From NCBI GenBank assembly GCA_965662645.1, contig CBFIII010000004.1, positions 1-64,000 on the forward strand: DNA of 64,000 nt, read 5' to 3'. The stretch's first letter is position 1. Every line of letters begins with the position of its first letter. The position numbers and the translations under genes were made by a program. Below, piece by piece: positions 43,491 through 53,370 of this stretch. The notes under the pieces were generated by a model. The model ran no database searches. It was not told where the DNA came from and worked only from the letters and a program-made list of their open reading frames with translations. The stretch comes from UBA5342 sp965662645. Lineage in GTDB: Bacteria; Bacteroidota; Bacteroidia; Bacteroidales; UBA5342.

Positions 43491-44834
43491 CTATTTAACC
43501 CATCCTGCGCTTTCAAAATCACATTTGAGCCAATCTTTATTAATAGAAATGTAAGTCTCATTTTGACGTTCTTTGATCCAGTTTTCCATATATTCTGCTT
43601 GTTTTTCTTGCAGTAAGATATTTTTTATGGCGATGTAATCTTCTTTTATATTTGCCACATGATTATCAGATTTACTTTTTAATCGGATAACGGCAAATAC
43701 TTCTTTCCCTTTTTGTTGATTCATCATAGCAAAGGGTTTGGATATTTCATTAGGTTGCATTGTTTCTACTAATTTTGCTATTTCTGGAGGTAATTGCGTG
43801 ATCTCAAATTTTGATGATCCAGTTTGTCCATTGGCTAGCAGACCACCATTACCACGTGTATCTTCGTCTTGTGAATAATATAAGGCTGCTGTATTGAAAT
43901 CAATTTTTTCATCATCAATTTGATAGATGATGGAGTCTAATCGTTTTATAGCAAAATCTTTGGCTTTTGAGGATACTTTAGGTTTAAGTAATATGTGACG
44001 ACAATTTACACGGTTTCCGCGGCGTTCTATGAGTTGAATGATATGAAAGCCATATTCTGATTCTACAATACGAGAAACTTTATTTTTATCGCGTAAGCTG
44101 AAAGCTACATCTGCAAATTCTGGGACTAATTGTCCTTTTCCCATAAAACCTAACTCTCCTCCGCGTGCTGCACTTCCTTCATCTTGAGAGTATAATATAG
44201 CTAACATTGAGAAGTCACTTCCTTCTTTTACGCGTTGTTGGTAACTGCGTAATTGTTCTTTAATACGTTCTATTTCGGTATCTTCTATCTTAGGTTCAAT
44301 GACGATTTGTTCTACCTCAATTTGACCAGGGAGCATGGGGAGTTCTTCTGCATCCATGTTATGGTAATAGTAACGTACTTGGGCCGGAGTTACCGATACT
44401 TCATTACTTATTTGCCGTTGCATCGATTCTGTTAGATTCTGTTCACGCTTTACCAGCCGTAAATCTTCTTTGATTTTTGCCAATGGCTTATTGAAGTATT
44501 CTTCTAGTTTTTTTTGCGAGCCTATCTGTTGAATATAATGATTTATGGTATTATCTACTTCTGAAATAATAGCACTTTCATTAACTTCAATACTATCGAC
44601 TTTGGCTTGATTAAGCAATAATTTGTGAAGTAATAGACGTTCTAAAATATTACATTTAAGATCGCCTTCATAAGAATATCCTTCAGCTTGTAAGCGCAGG
44701 AATTCAGCTTCTATTTCTGAGCGCAATATAGCATCTTCTCCTACTACTGCTACTACTTCGTCTATTACTGTTCCTTGAGAAAAACTTAAGGTACTTACAC
44801 CTAAAAATACGGCAATTATTAATTTCTTTAACAT
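43491..44834 (-). CDS. surA: SurA-like periplasmic chaperone/prolyl isomerase
   Basis: A 447-aa protein with signal peptide (1-19, LSFSQ). SurA N-terminal helical domain at about 22-165 (IDEVVAVVGEDAILRSEIE). Two parvulin-type rotamase domains at about 170-275 (IVIEPK, YSQDEGSAARGGELGFMGKGQLVPEFADVAFSL, SEYGFHIIQLIERRG) and 278-380. C-terminal strand returns to the chaperone core. It escorts unfolded outer-membrane proteins to the BAM complex. Third gene of a PPIase operon, 5 nt after the lipoprotein gene. Confidence 0.92.
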   Translation of the reverse strand: MLKKLIIAVFLGVSTLSFSQGTVIDEVVAVVGEDAILRSEIEAEFLRLQAEGYSYEGDLKCNILERLLLHKLLLNQAKVDSIEVNESAIISEVDNTINHYIQQIGSQKKLEEYFNKPLAKIKEDLRLVKREQNLTESMQRQISNEVSVTPAQVRYYYHNMDAEELPMLPGQIEVEQIVIEPKIEDTEIERIKEQLRSYQQRVKEGSDFSMLAILYSQDEGSAARGGELGFMGKGQLVPEFADVAFSLRDKNKVSRIVESEYGFHIIQLIERRGNRVNCRHILLKPKVSSKAKDFAIKRLDSIIYQIDDEKIDFNTAALYYSQDEDTRGNGGLLANGQTGSSKFEITQLPPEIAKLVETMQPNEISKPFAMMNQQKGKEVFAVIRLKSKSDNHVANIKEDYIAIKNILLQEKQAEYMENWIKERQNETYISINKDWLKCDFESAGWVK

Positions 44835-44839
44835 AAAAA

Positions 44840-45676
44840 TTATCGGTTATCATGTATAAGTCCTTTGCGTTTCGCATCGTCATACAAATCTTTCTCCATT
44901 TTTCGAAGGTAAGATATCTTATTATTATTAATTAAAAACTCTTCTATTTCGCTATGTATATAGTTTAAAGGGGAAATGTCACCTTTAAACTTATAATCTT
45001 GTATTTTAATAATGTAATCGAACAGTGAATCTTTTGTTTCAAAAAAAGTTCTTCGCGATAATATGCGTTCCTCAGATTCTGTTACGTCAGGCAAATGTTT
45101 TTTTATGATCCTAAATGGAACCCATTTATCTTGAAAAAAATCAACTTTTGCAGCATTTTGTAAACAATAGGCTTCTATCATAGGTCGTTCTGTTTCATCT
45201 GTTTTGAGCAGCTTCATCAGTGTCGCTTTGTTTGAAGCATCTAAAGGTAAGACGATAAAGATGCCTTTTAATAAATTTTCCTGAAGTTCATATTGTGTTT
45301 TGTTTTTTTCGTAAAAATCATTTATTTGTTTTTCTGTAGGTTTTATTTCTGCTTTTATTTCTACTAGTAATTGCAAATAGTTTTCGATTAATAATTGTTC
45401 TCTATAGCTTTTTACTAATTCTTCTATCTTGGGATCATCACCTACATTTAATTCTGCTTTTTGTAATAATAAGCGGTGCTTAATCCATGACGTGGTATAT
45501 TCCTCAACTAATTTTGTACTGTCTTCTGAATTTAAATTTTTGGGTAAAGCATCATAAACTTCTTGATAGCTGAGTTCTTTTCCGTTAACTTCCACCAAGG
45601 TCTCTTTGTTTCGAGTGGGGGTGTTAGAACAAGCAGTAAGAAAAATAATTAATAAGCTTAAAAGCAGTAAACGCAT
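44840..45676 (-). CDS. SurA-N-like lipoprotein without a rotamase domain
   Basis: A 278-aa lipoprotein (LTACSN, Cys 16). A SurA/PpiD-like helical chaperone region (about 28-125; VEVNGKELSYQEVYDAL, KHRLLLQKAEL) is followed by a helical C-terminal half. No parvulin active-site pattern (GGELG, FGWHI) is present, so it is a chaperone-like paralogue only. Fixed between two rotamase proteins in one operon (gaps 12 and 5 nt), which suggests a shared outer-membrane protein assembly path. Catalytic role unlikely; partner or holdase role inferred. Confidence 0.75.
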   Translation of the reverse strand: MRLLLLSLLIIFLTACSNTPTRNKETLVEVNGKELSYQEVYDALPKNLNSEDSTKLVEEYTTSWIKHRLLLQKAELNVGDDPKIEELVKSYREQLLIENYLQLLVEIKAEIKPTEKQINDFYEKNKTQYELQENLLKGIFIVLPLDASNKATLMKLLKTDETERPMIEAYCLQNAAKVDFFQDKWVPFRIIKKHLPDVTESEERILSRRTFFETKDSLFDYIIKIQDYKFKGDISPLNYIHSEIEEFLINNNKISYLRKMEKDLYDDAKRKGLIHDNR

Positions 45677-45688
45677 AGTTTTTATATC

Positions 45689-47593
45689 TTAATTGAGTTG
45701 GCTCAATACTTCTTTATTAACTTTTATTTTGTATTGACGGCGTAATTTCTTTATCCATTTATCTTCGAGGAATTCTTGATAGTCTGAGATACAAGCACCA
45801 CGAGTAGCATCTAAGGGTTTTATATCACCTTTATCATAACGTTTACCTGACATAGTGATGATGTTAAACTTCTCATTAATGTTTTTATTTGTTTTGCCAA
45901 ATGCTTTTGCATCTACTACTGCATTATCGCCTAATGTATAAAAGCCAGATTCTGTTTTAATCATTTCTTCTTTTTTATTAAGAGAGTCTTTTATGGCTTT
46001 CATTGTCATCGTGTCTTTTAGTGATAAATAAACTTGATTGACTGATGAATCTTTGATATAAATAATGTCAGCATGATAACAAGAATCGTTGAATAAATAG
46101 TTTTTCTTGTTTTTCTTGTAAAATTTAGCCAACCCTTCTTTGTCTTCCGAAGCTTTACTCCATATCATATTATTACTGATCTCAAAAAGTAATAAACCAT
46201 CGTGATATTCATTCATTAAATAACGGAAATCTTCATATTTTAGTTCTAAACGTGATTTCTCGTAGTTTATTAATGCGTCTTTTTCAAAGTCTGCAAAATG
46301 AGAGGCAAAATTGACACTCTTGGGTGATTTTTTTAAGCAATACTGTGCAAAATCTTTTTGTGTCTTGCCACTATTCCCATATGTGATCACGGTATCTTGT
46401 AGTGTGTTTAGCATCACTGTAAACAAGCTGTCTGGTGTTTTTCCTTTTACTTTAGTATAAAGGTCATCAATGGCTTGAGTATTGATTTTGAAGTTGTATT
46501 CTTTTTTTAACTTATTAATGAATATGAGTTCTGGTTTATTGCCACGTTCATCACGTGCTAAACGACGTCTAATGTCTGCTTCTTTTTCTTCGTATGATGA
46601 TAGACCTTTTTTTCCATCTAAGCGTATGATGTGCCATCCAAAACGCGTGTGTACTGGTGCTGAAATGTCACCTTTATTTTTTAATGCAAAAGCGGCTTCT
46701 TCAAAAGGAGCAATGGTTTGTCCTGATTTGATAAAACCAATATTGCCACCGCGAACGGAGCTGCCATGATCTTCCGATTTTTCTTTTGCTATTTTCTCGA
46801 AATCGGCTCCATTAACTAATTCGTTATAGATATTGTAAATCTCTTTTTCCTTTTCTTCAAGTACGGTTTCTGACATTTGATCGTTGGCTAATAACAAGAT
46901 ATGAGAGATGTTAACTTCTCCTTGTGTTTTACGGCGATTATGTACTTCTAGGATATGATAACCAAATTTAGATCGAAATGGCATACTTATTTCTCCTACT
47001 GGAGTGTTGTAAGCTGCTTCTTCGAAAGGTAGTACCATCTGAAATGCAGAAAAATAACCTAAATATCCTCCATTTGCTGCTGCTGATGGGTCTTCCGAAT
47101 ATTTTTTGGCAACATCTTTAAAATCAGTACCGTTGATAATTTCATCCCTGGCTTTTAAAGCCTTATTATATGCTGCTAATGTGTCTTCTGGTGCATCACT
47201 TTTTATAGAGAAAAGAATATGGCTAGCCTCCACTTCTTCTTTCATTCTATCATAGGCTTCGTGTAGCAATTTCTCACTTAAATCTTGATCTTTTAGGTAG
47301 GGTTCTGCTAATTGTTCACGGTAACCGTCAAGTTCTTTTATAAACGATGGTACAGTATCATAACCTGCATCTTCTGCTGCAATTACTTTAAGTTTGAAAT
47401 TTGCAAATAGATCAATATATTCTTCTAAGGAACTCGTATCCGCCGATGTTATCTGATTGTTTTTTTGATATAAATATTCAAATTCACCCAATGAAATGTT
47501 TTGTTGACCAATGGTCATCAATGTGGTGTTTTCATTAATTGCAAAACCTAATGATGTGACTAATGTAAGAAGAAAAATCAAATTGCGTTTCAT
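45689..47593 (-). CDS. Periplasmic peptidyl-prolyl isomerase with two parvulin domains
   Basis: A 634-aa protein. Signal peptide 1-18. Helical chaperone region at about 20-115, two parvulin domains at about 117-215 (EASHILFSIK, YSEDPSAAANGGYLGYFSAFQM, FRSKFGYHILEVH) and 220-325 (NISHILLLA, DHGSSVRGGNIGFIKSGQ, HTRFGWHIIRLDG). Long C-terminal region ends REYKIKVNKEVL-like (RRQYKIKVNKEVLSQLN). PpiD/SurA-like, probably acting on outer-membrane or secreted proteins. First gene of the three-gene operon; a -7 box TACATTTG lies at 47705-47698. Confidence 0.88.
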   Translation of the reverse strand: MKRNLIFLLTLVTSLGFAINENTTLMTIGQQNISLGEFEYLYQKNNQITSADTSSLEEYIDLFANFKLKVIAAEDAGYDTVPSFIKELDGYREQLAEPYLKDQDLSEKLLHEAYDRMKEEVEASHILFSIKSDAPEDTLAAYNKALKARDEIINGTDFKDVAKKYSEDPSAAANGGYLGYFSAFQMVLPFEEAAYNTPVGEISMPFRSKFGYHILEVHNRRKTQGEVNISHILLLANDQMSETVLEEKEKEIYNIYNELVNGADFEKIAKEKSEDHGSSVRGGNIGFIKSGQTIAPFEEAAFALKNKGDISAPVHTRFGWHIIRLDGKKGLSSYEEKEADIRRRLARDERGNKPELIFINKLKKEYNFKINTQAIDDLYTKVKGKTPDSLFTVMLNTLQDTVITYGNSGKTQKDFAQYCLKKSPKSVNFASHFADFEKDALINYEKSRLELKYEDFRYLMNEYHDGLLLFEISNNMIWSKASEDKEGLAKFYKKNKKNYLFNDSCYHADIIYIKDSSVNQVYLSLKDTMTMKAIKDSLNKKEEMIKTESGFYTLGDNAVVDAKAFGKTNKNINEKFNIITMSGKRYDKGDIKPLDATRGACISDYQEFLEDKWIKKLRRQYKIKVNKEVLSQLN

Positions 47594-48122
47594 AAAAAGT
47601 ATGTTGTGTTATATTTCTAGTTGTTAAGTTTTCTTTCTTTTGTATAAGAGTAAATTCTTTTAGCTATCAAAAGTTGTACCAAGCTGAAAAAACTTCACAA
47701 ATGTAATAAAAAATTGGCGTACAAACTGATGACTGTTTCAAATTATAAAAGTTACTTTATTCCTATTAAAATTGTGAATTAAATTCCACATTATGGGTTT
47801 TATTTCCTGTAGCTTACTGCGAATAAAAAAAATGTTTCGAATTGATACTCCGTCTGCTTGCAGCGGGCTAGTTCATTATCTATTTTGCTCCTTGATGATG
47901 GAGGTCAAAATGTGATTTTGTTTTTTTTGTTTGACTATTTATACAACATCATTTTATGTTTATTCTTGATATGCTGACTTTTATTTGAAGCACATTGGTC
48001 AATTAACTCTTCAAAGTTTTGTCTGAAGATATGATTAATGTATTTGTAATTTTACTGTTAAGTGTGTTCTTGAGAAAAAATAGATGATTTGGAGGCTATT
48101 TATAGCGATGTGCTGAGCCGTT
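47594..48122. other. Intergenic with promoter and repeat copy ii
   Basis: Holds the PPIase-operon -7 box (TACATTTG, 47705-47698 minus) and the dispersed repeat at 47784-47877. No gene seen in the rest. Confidence 0.5.
47784..47877 (+). repeat. Dispersed ~95-bp repeat, copy ii
   Basis: Closest to copy i: shared TTACTGCGAATAAAAAAA-type core, TTTCGAATTGATAC and CTGCTTGCAGCGGG. Several hairpin positions have decayed (TTCCTGTAGC in place of CCCCGCAGC). Confidence 0.85.
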
Positions 48123-48710
48123 TTATTCGTGGTTTATTTTGATGTAACAGCTACGGCACAAAGGTTCATATTCTTCTGTTTCTCCTAGCATTACGCGGCG
48201 TTCGTCAGCCACCAATCGATGTGAAAAAATGGCAGGAGAACCACACTTCATACAGATGGCATGTACTTTGGTGACGTAATCGGCTACTGCGCATAATGCG
48301 GGCATAGGGCCAAATGGAATGCCTTTGAAATCCATATCTAAACCTGCTACTATGACCCTTATGCCACGATTGGCTAACACTACGCAGACATGGGCTAAAT
48401 CGTTATCTATAAATTGAGCTTCATCAATGCCTACAACATCTACATCGTCATTAACTAAAAGTAATAAGCTATTTGAGGATTCGATAGGAGTAGAGGGTAT
48501 TACTGATTCGTCGTGAGATACAACATCGGTATCTGAGTAGCGTGTGTCAATCGTTGGTTTAAAAATCTCAACTTTTTGTTTGGCTATTCTAGCGCGTTTC
48601 AGCCTTCGGATTAATTCTTCTGTTTTGCCCGAAAACATAGAGCCACAGACGACTTCGATGCTTCCACTTCGTTTCTCTTTACCAATGTTATATTCTAATA
48701 CGGTATCCAT
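48123..48710 (-). CDS. tdk: Thymidine kinase
   Basis: A 195-aa type II thymidine kinase for salvage of thymidine to dTMP. Walker A GSMFSGKTEE (about 24-33). Walker B/DEAQ-type VGIDEAQFID. Catalytic Glu in this motif. Lasso region with zinc Cys pairs CMKCGS and CRSCY. Thymidine-site GETEEYEPLC. Normal length. It is the last gene of a probable ABC-queD-tdk run on the minus strand (29-nt gap to queD). Confidence 0.96.
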   Translation of the reverse strand: MDTVLEYNIGKEKRSGSIEVVCGSMFSGKTEELIRRLKRARIAKQKVEIFKPTIDTRYSDTDVVSHDESVIPSTPIESSNSLLLLVNDDVDVVGIDEAQFIDNDLAHVCVVLANRGIRVIVAGLDMDFKGIPFGPMPALCAVADYVTKVHAICMKCGSPAIFSHRLVADERRVMLGETEEYEPLCRSCYIKINHE

Positions 48711-48739
48711 GGATAAGATGATGTGTTTTTAAGTCAATT

Positions 48740-49258
48740 TTAAGATAATGATTCCCAACTCTCTTTTATGTTTTCCGAAAACTTTACATCAGAGTAGTTA
48801 AAGTGAACTAACGATAAGTCTTCTTCAAAAGCTTCGGCATAGCCTGTTTCTGTTTCATGAACGCGCACTGAATCTAGTTTTATTTGTCCTTCTCCGTTGA
48901 GTAGTTCTATCTTTTCAAGAAGCTGTTTTATCATGTAATAAAACATTAAAGCGAAACCTTCAGCACTTGGAGATATAGGCATGGTTACGATGCGTTTGTT
49001 GATTTTGCTTATCGCTTTTTTTATACTTTCCGTTTCTTTATCCCAGAGACAAAAACTATGGTCAAAAGAATTGATGAGTTCTTTTACACTCTTTAGTTTG
49101 CAAAAATCAAGAACCATACAGCCCTTATCAAGGGTGTTACCTTTTATGAAAACTTCTACAATATATGAATGACCGTGAATGTTTTCGCGGCATAGAGTAG
49201 AAGTGCAATTGCGTACCATATGTGCAGCTTCAAAACGGTATTTTTTACGAATTTTCAT
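48740..49258 (-). CDS. queD: 6-pyruvoyltetrahydropterin/6-carboxytetrahydropterin synthase family
   Basis: A 172-aa T-fold enzyme. Zinc His ligands are in FEAAHMV (H13) and IHGHSY. Catalytic Cys in the CTSTLCREN loop. MVLDFCKLK and FDHSFCLW are family landmarks, and pterin-anchoring Glu is in VHETETGYAEA. QueD makes 6-carboxy-5,6,7,8-tetrahydropterin for queuosine/7-deazaguanine synthesis. No queC, queE or queF lies beside it. A PTPS or folate-bypass role is the alternative. Confidence 0.88.
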   Translation of the reverse strand: MKIRKKYRFEAAHMVRNCTSTLCRENIHGHSYIVEVFIKGNTLDKGCMVLDFCKLKSVKELINSFDHSFCLWDKETESIKKAISKINKRIVTMPISPSAEGFALMFYYMIKQLLEKIELLNGEGQIKLDSVRVHETETGYAEAFEEDLSLVHFNYSDVKFSENIKESWESLS

Positions 49259-49275
49259 AATGGCATCTTCCTTTT

Positions 49276-52200
49276 TTAATGAATCTTTGAGTGTTTTTTA
49301 CGTATTTGTCGTGCTTCTCGTTCTTCACGTTGTAGAGAGTCTCGTGTGATACGTGCCAAACGAAGATGTTCGAAATAATTCAATGTTTTATTTAAGATGT
49401 CAGTATATAATAAAAAACCTAAAAGAATGATCATTAACCATATGATAGCTACGTTATAGACTAAAACTTCAATGCGTTTACCTAAAACAACTTTGTATGG
49501 TGCATAAAAATGAGAACGTCCAAAACGACTCTCATTGACTTGGAAAACGGGGTTGTCGAGTTGAATAATGTGATTATCATAATAAGTGAGGCGTTCTCTT
49601 TGGTAACGCCCTGTTAATGTTTCCTCTAACTTTTCATTTATATAATCTTTTTTAAGAAGAGTTAAAACTTCTTGTCCTCCTAGTTTTATTTCTCTTTCCT
49701 TTTTACTCTGTTTGAGCGTTTCTTTTTGTTGTTCCAATTCTATATCCAAGTCCTCTTTTATTAGGGCAAGTTGAGATTTTACTTGTTGCAGATCATTTAA
49801 TGACATGCCTTCTTTTATTTTTTCATGGAATACGGTATCTGCTTTTAGTGTTTGTATCTCATTATTAAGCAGTAAATAAAAACTGTTTCTTTTTTTATCT
49901 TTATTGATTAGACCTTGTTCTATGGTATAGATGATGTTTTCAATTTCAGGAATACGGTAGTAAAAATCAAAAGATGTCTCTTCTAATGCCAGACGTTCGT
50001 CAAAGATGTATTTTTGTATTTTATTATTCTTGTATTGTTCTACAGCAATGGCTTCGTAGGCCCATCGAGCCGTCATAATATCACTTATCACAGGGGTATA
50101 TGATGGATTTCCTCGTGAATTCATATTACGGAAATCAACAATTACTCCACTAAAAAGCAACTGTGGTATGAGTAATAATGGGATAAGAATGTAAATGGCA
50201 ACAACAGATTTTAAACCTGCAGATAGGTTGAGTGCTAGTATGTTGGCAAAACAAGCGGTGCTGAAAAGTACAATCCAGAAATAGAAAGTCATTCCTTTTA
50301 TTTCTAATACATTGTTGGCTATCAGCACATAAATGAGCATTTGGAAAGCGGAAATAGTAAATGCAATGCTTATTTTTGCGCTTAGATATGAGGCACGGCT
50401 TAGGTTCAAAAAGGCTTCTCGTTTTAGTATTAATCGGTCTTTGAAAATATCTTCGGCACTGATGCTCATACCTATAAATAAAGCTATGACCACACTCATA
50501 AATAAGTATGATGGTAGGTTATTGTTGAGCGAAAAGTCATAATTCCCGTCTGTTTTAGCTTTTGCAAAAATAGTGAAAATAAGAGCTAAGAATGGAGCTT
50601 CTAATAATGCAATGAGTAAGTATTGTTTATTGGCTAATTTTGAAAGTAAGTCGCGTTTAAAGAATGTTTTAAATTGCTCAAACCGATTGGGTATCTTGAA
50701 GGCATTCTCGGGGATGTCTTCAATTTTATCTTTTGTGTTGATATCTTTGATGATTTTAGGCTCTATTTTTTTTTGATAAGTCTTAAACCATTTTTGGGGT
50801 TCTACTTTGCGTTGTCTAATAAAACGTCCAGTAGGAGATACCATACGTTCTTCCAAAATTCGTAATGGTTGTTCTACTTTTACATTACCACACGTGGGAC
50901 AATCGGTTTCAGAAGGGTTGATGTAATTGGCTTCAGTTTTAAAATAAGCTATCGCATCAAGAGGGTTGCCGCTATAAACTACACGTCCACCTTTATCCAT
51001 CACGATGATGCGATCAAATTGTTTGTATATATCGCTGGCTGGTTGATGTATATTGGCAATTACCAGTCCACCACTTAGGCAATGGCGTTTTAATAAGGAT
51101 ACTACTTTTTCAGTGTCCATGGATGATAAACCACTTGTGGGTTCATCAGCTAAAAGCACTAGCGGTTCTCGCATTAGCTCTAGAGCTATATTCAAACGTT
51201 TACGTTGTCCACCAGAAAGTACTTTTTTCATGGGGCTGCCAACAATAAGATCACGAGCTTCTACTAAATCAAAATCGAGTAAAGATTTTTCTACTTTATG
51301 CTCTATCTCTTCTTCACTCATTTCGCTAAAGCACAGTTTAGCATTAAAATAGAGATTTTTGAGTACCGTTAATTCTTCAATGAGTAAGTCTTCTTGAGGA
51401 ACGTAACCAATGATGCCTTCTAAGGTCTCCGATTCTTTTTGTAAATCGTGTCCATTAATTTTTATACTACCCGATGATGGTTTTAAATTCCCATTTAAGA
51501 CATTAAGTAGTGTCGTTTTGCCTACGCCACTACCTCCTAAGATACCTACAAAATGACCAGAAGTCTCTCTGAAATTAAAGCGGTGTAGTCCTATTTGATT
51601 TTTATTGAATTTATATTCTATATTTTCTGCCGTATATACAATGCGAGCCTGACCTTCCTTCTGAATATAACTGGACATAATATCACTCTGATAAACAGGG
51701 AATATACGAGAGGTTTTGATCATGGCTCCTGGAGGGAAAAGATAAACAGTATTTTGTTTCATCTTGTGCCCATTGATATACATATTTCGAGAGCCGCTAT
51801 ATCTTACTAATAATAGATTGGGTTGTGGTAACCATAAAAAATGAGTCACCACTACTTGTGCGGGATTGATGATGTATTTGATGCCTTTTATCAAATCATT
51901 GTTGTCGCTTTTTACAATGCGGACAAGTGATTTGTCTTTTACTTTTTCAGCCCCATGTAGGACAAAGGCTTTAAGGTTATTAAAGGTGGATTGGTCAACT
52001 TTTAGAGCTGTGACTAACTTATTTAGAAAAAAGATCTCATCTTTTACAGCCTGAGGATTTCTTACTCCAAATTTTAAAAGACTAAGAAGGAGGTTGACCT
52101 TAATCTCAAAATTATATTCTTCATTAATTTGAGTACATACTTCATTTAGTAGGCGAGAAGCTTCTTTATTAACTTCTTCAGGGGTGTTATATGCTAAAAA

Positions 52201-52377
52201 GTGAGAATAATAATTGTCAAAAATTAAAAAGTATTTACGGGATATTTGTGCATTATATCTGTTTTTTAAATATTGTCTTACAGATTCTTTTGCATTAGTG
52301 ATTCGGGTTTTTTTTTCGCTCTGAACAATCATCAGTGCAAATAATTTCATTAGTGCATCTATGATTCCTTCGTACAC
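49276..52377 (-). CDS. TerB-like/ABC ATPase/ABC-2 permease fusion
   Basis: A 1033-aa half-transporter of ABCG-like order. Helical TerB-like N-terminal domain (about 1-150), beta-rich FHA-like segment (about 180-260), ABC ATPase (about 265-480: GGSGVGKTTLL, LSGGQRKRLNIALELM, VLLADEPTSGLSSMD, ANIHQP), Cys pair CPTCGN (about 495), then an ABC-2 permease with about six helices (about 590-770 and 985-1005). A long coiled, charged extracytoplasmic loop (about 790-960) separates the last helix. The substrate is unknown; ABCG-like pumps export lipids or drugs. Same strand as queD (17-nt gap). Confidence 0.85.
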   Translation of the reverse strand: MYEGIIDALMKLFALMIVQSEKKTRITNAKESVRQYLKNRYNAQISRKYFLIFDNYYSHFLAYNTPEEVNKEASRLLNEVCTQINEEYNFEIKVNLLLSLLKFGVRNPQAVKDEIFFLNKLVTALKVDQSTFNNLKAFVLHGAEKVKDKSLVRIVKSDNNDLIKGIKYIINPAQVVVTHFLWLPQPNLLLVRYSGSRNMYINGHKMKQNTVYLFPPGAMIKTSRIFPVYQSDIMSSYIQKEGQARIVYTAENIEYKFNKNQIGLHRFNFRETSGHFVGILGGSGVGKTTLLNVLNGNLKPSSGSIKINGHDLQKESETLEGIIGYVPQEDLLIEELTVLKNLYFNAKLCFSEMSEEEIEHKVEKSLLDFDLVEARDLIVGSPMKKVLSGGQRKRLNIALELMREPLVLLADEPTSGLSSMDTEKVVSLLKRHCLSGGLVIANIHQPASDIYKQFDRIIVMDKGGRVVYSGNPLDAIAYFKTEANYINPSETDCPTCGNVKVEQPLRILEERMVSPTGRFIRQRKVEPQKWFKTYQKKIEPKIIKDINTKDKIEDIPENAFKIPNRFEQFKTFFKRDLLSKLANKQYLLIALLEAPFLALIFTIFAKAKTDGNYDFSLNNNLPSYLFMSVVIALFIGMSISAEDIFKDRLILKREAFLNLSRASYLSAKISIAFTISAFQMLIYVLIANNVLEIKGMTFYFWIVLFSTACFANILALNLSAGLKSVVAIYILIPLLLIPQLLFSGVIVDFRNMNSRGNPSYTPVISDIMTARWAYEAIAVEQYKNNKIQKYIFDERLALEETSFDFYYRIPEIENIIYTIEQGLINKDKKRNSFYLLLNNEIQTLKADTVFHEKIKEGMSLNDLQQVKSQLALIKEDLDIELEQQKETLKQSKKEREIKLGGQEVLTLLKKDYINEKLEETLTGRYQRERLTYYDNHIIQLDNPVFQVNESRFGRSHFYAPYKVVLGKRIEVLVYNVAIIWLMIILLGFLLYTDILNKTLNYFEHLRLARITRDSLQREEREARQIRKKHSKIH

Positions 52378-52411
52378 ATTGGTAAGATTAAGATATTCAG
52401 ATAAATAATTT

Positions 52412-52442
52412 AACGATAGACTATAATGTTTAGTCTATCGTT
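52412..52442 (-). terminator. Perfect 12-bp hairpin between lipoprotein and ABC genes
   Basis: AACGATAGACTA and TAGTCTATCGTT around a 7-nt loop. On the minus strand only AAATTATTT follows, so it is a weak terminator or an mRNA-processing/stabilising hairpin. Confidence 0.55.
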
Positions 52443-52467
52443 TAGCTCGTATGTAATAAAAATGATT

Positions 52468-53277
52468 TTACTCTATAATTTGAGAACGTAATGCGTTAAT
52501 CTTACTGGTGAGTTGTTCTACCTGATCTTGAGTCAGAGCGCTAGGATCCTCTTGATCAAACGTGTTTTTAATTCCTTTTAATGCAACTAATATTGGGTTA
52601 ATAGCTGAAATCTCTTCCACTTCTTCTAGTAATTTAATTGTTTCAACTAATGATTTATGTTGGAAGATTATTGTATTCACAATATCTGCATTCAGAGGTG
52701 TATTATCCGAAACTATAAGGGTAATATACATGGTCTCTACCCAAGCACCTGTGACCATAAGATAAGCTAAATCTTTTTTTCCTTTTTTATGCAAATCGCT
52801 ATAAACTGATTGAGTAACAGTAGTCATTAATGAGATCAAAGAATCGCGATTCTCCATTTGTTCATGTATTTCTTCCGATATTTCTTCTTTGAAAGAATCA
52901 TCTACTCTTAAGTTACGAATTAATGTTTCGCAGGTGTTAAAGTAGTCTTCGGCTGCTTTTTTGCGTTGATATACAGAGGCATAGCTTAAGTCTGAAAGGT
53001 ATGTGCCCAAGTTTAATGCTTTTTTAACATCGTTCTTGTAACTGATCAAGTTTTCTGTAGAATTGGTGATGCCTAATATATATGCTGCTTCTATATTGTT
53101 TAGCATATCGGCTATTTCAAATGAAGAGGGTAATGGGTAAATGTAATCGGAAACTACTTGTGCAATTTCCTGTTTCTTTACCTCTATTTCTTCTTTTTGT
53201 TTTTTCTTATTGCCACATCCAGCAAGCATTAGGATAAGACTGCTTAAGAGTAAGATGTTAATGCTTAGTTTTTTCAT
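52468..53277 (-). CDS. Helical lipoprotein of unknown function
   Basis: A 269-aa lipoprotein (LMLAGCG, Cys 21) with a Lys-rich linker (NKKKQKEEIEVKKQE) and an all-helical mature domain (YPLPSSFEIADMLNNIEAAYILG...). The last part ends in a Gln/Lys coiled coil. I do not recognise a named family, though proteins of this shape are frequent in Bacteroidota. It lacks surface-export acids directly after Cys, so it may face the periplasm. It precedes the ABC fusion with a hairpin in between. Confidence 0.65.
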   Translation of the reverse strand: MKKLSINILLLSSLILMLAGCGNKKKQKEEIEVKKQEIAQVVSDYIYPLPSSFEIADMLNNIEAAYILGITNSTENLISYKNDVKKALNLGTYLSDLSYASVYQRKKAAEDYFNTCETLIRNLRVDDSFKEEISEEIHEQMENRDSLISLMTTVTQSVYSDLHKKGKKDLAYLMVTGAWVETMYITLIVSDNTPLNADIVNTIIFQHKSLVETIKLLEEVEEISAINPILVALKGIKNTFDQEDPSALTQDQVEQLTSKINALRSQIIE

Positions 53278-53370
53278 TGTTCTGTTGTTTTAGTATATGA
53301 AGAAATTCTTTTTTATTTAAGAGCAAATGTAATATTTAATTATGCTTAAAGTACGATGCTCTTGTTTAAA

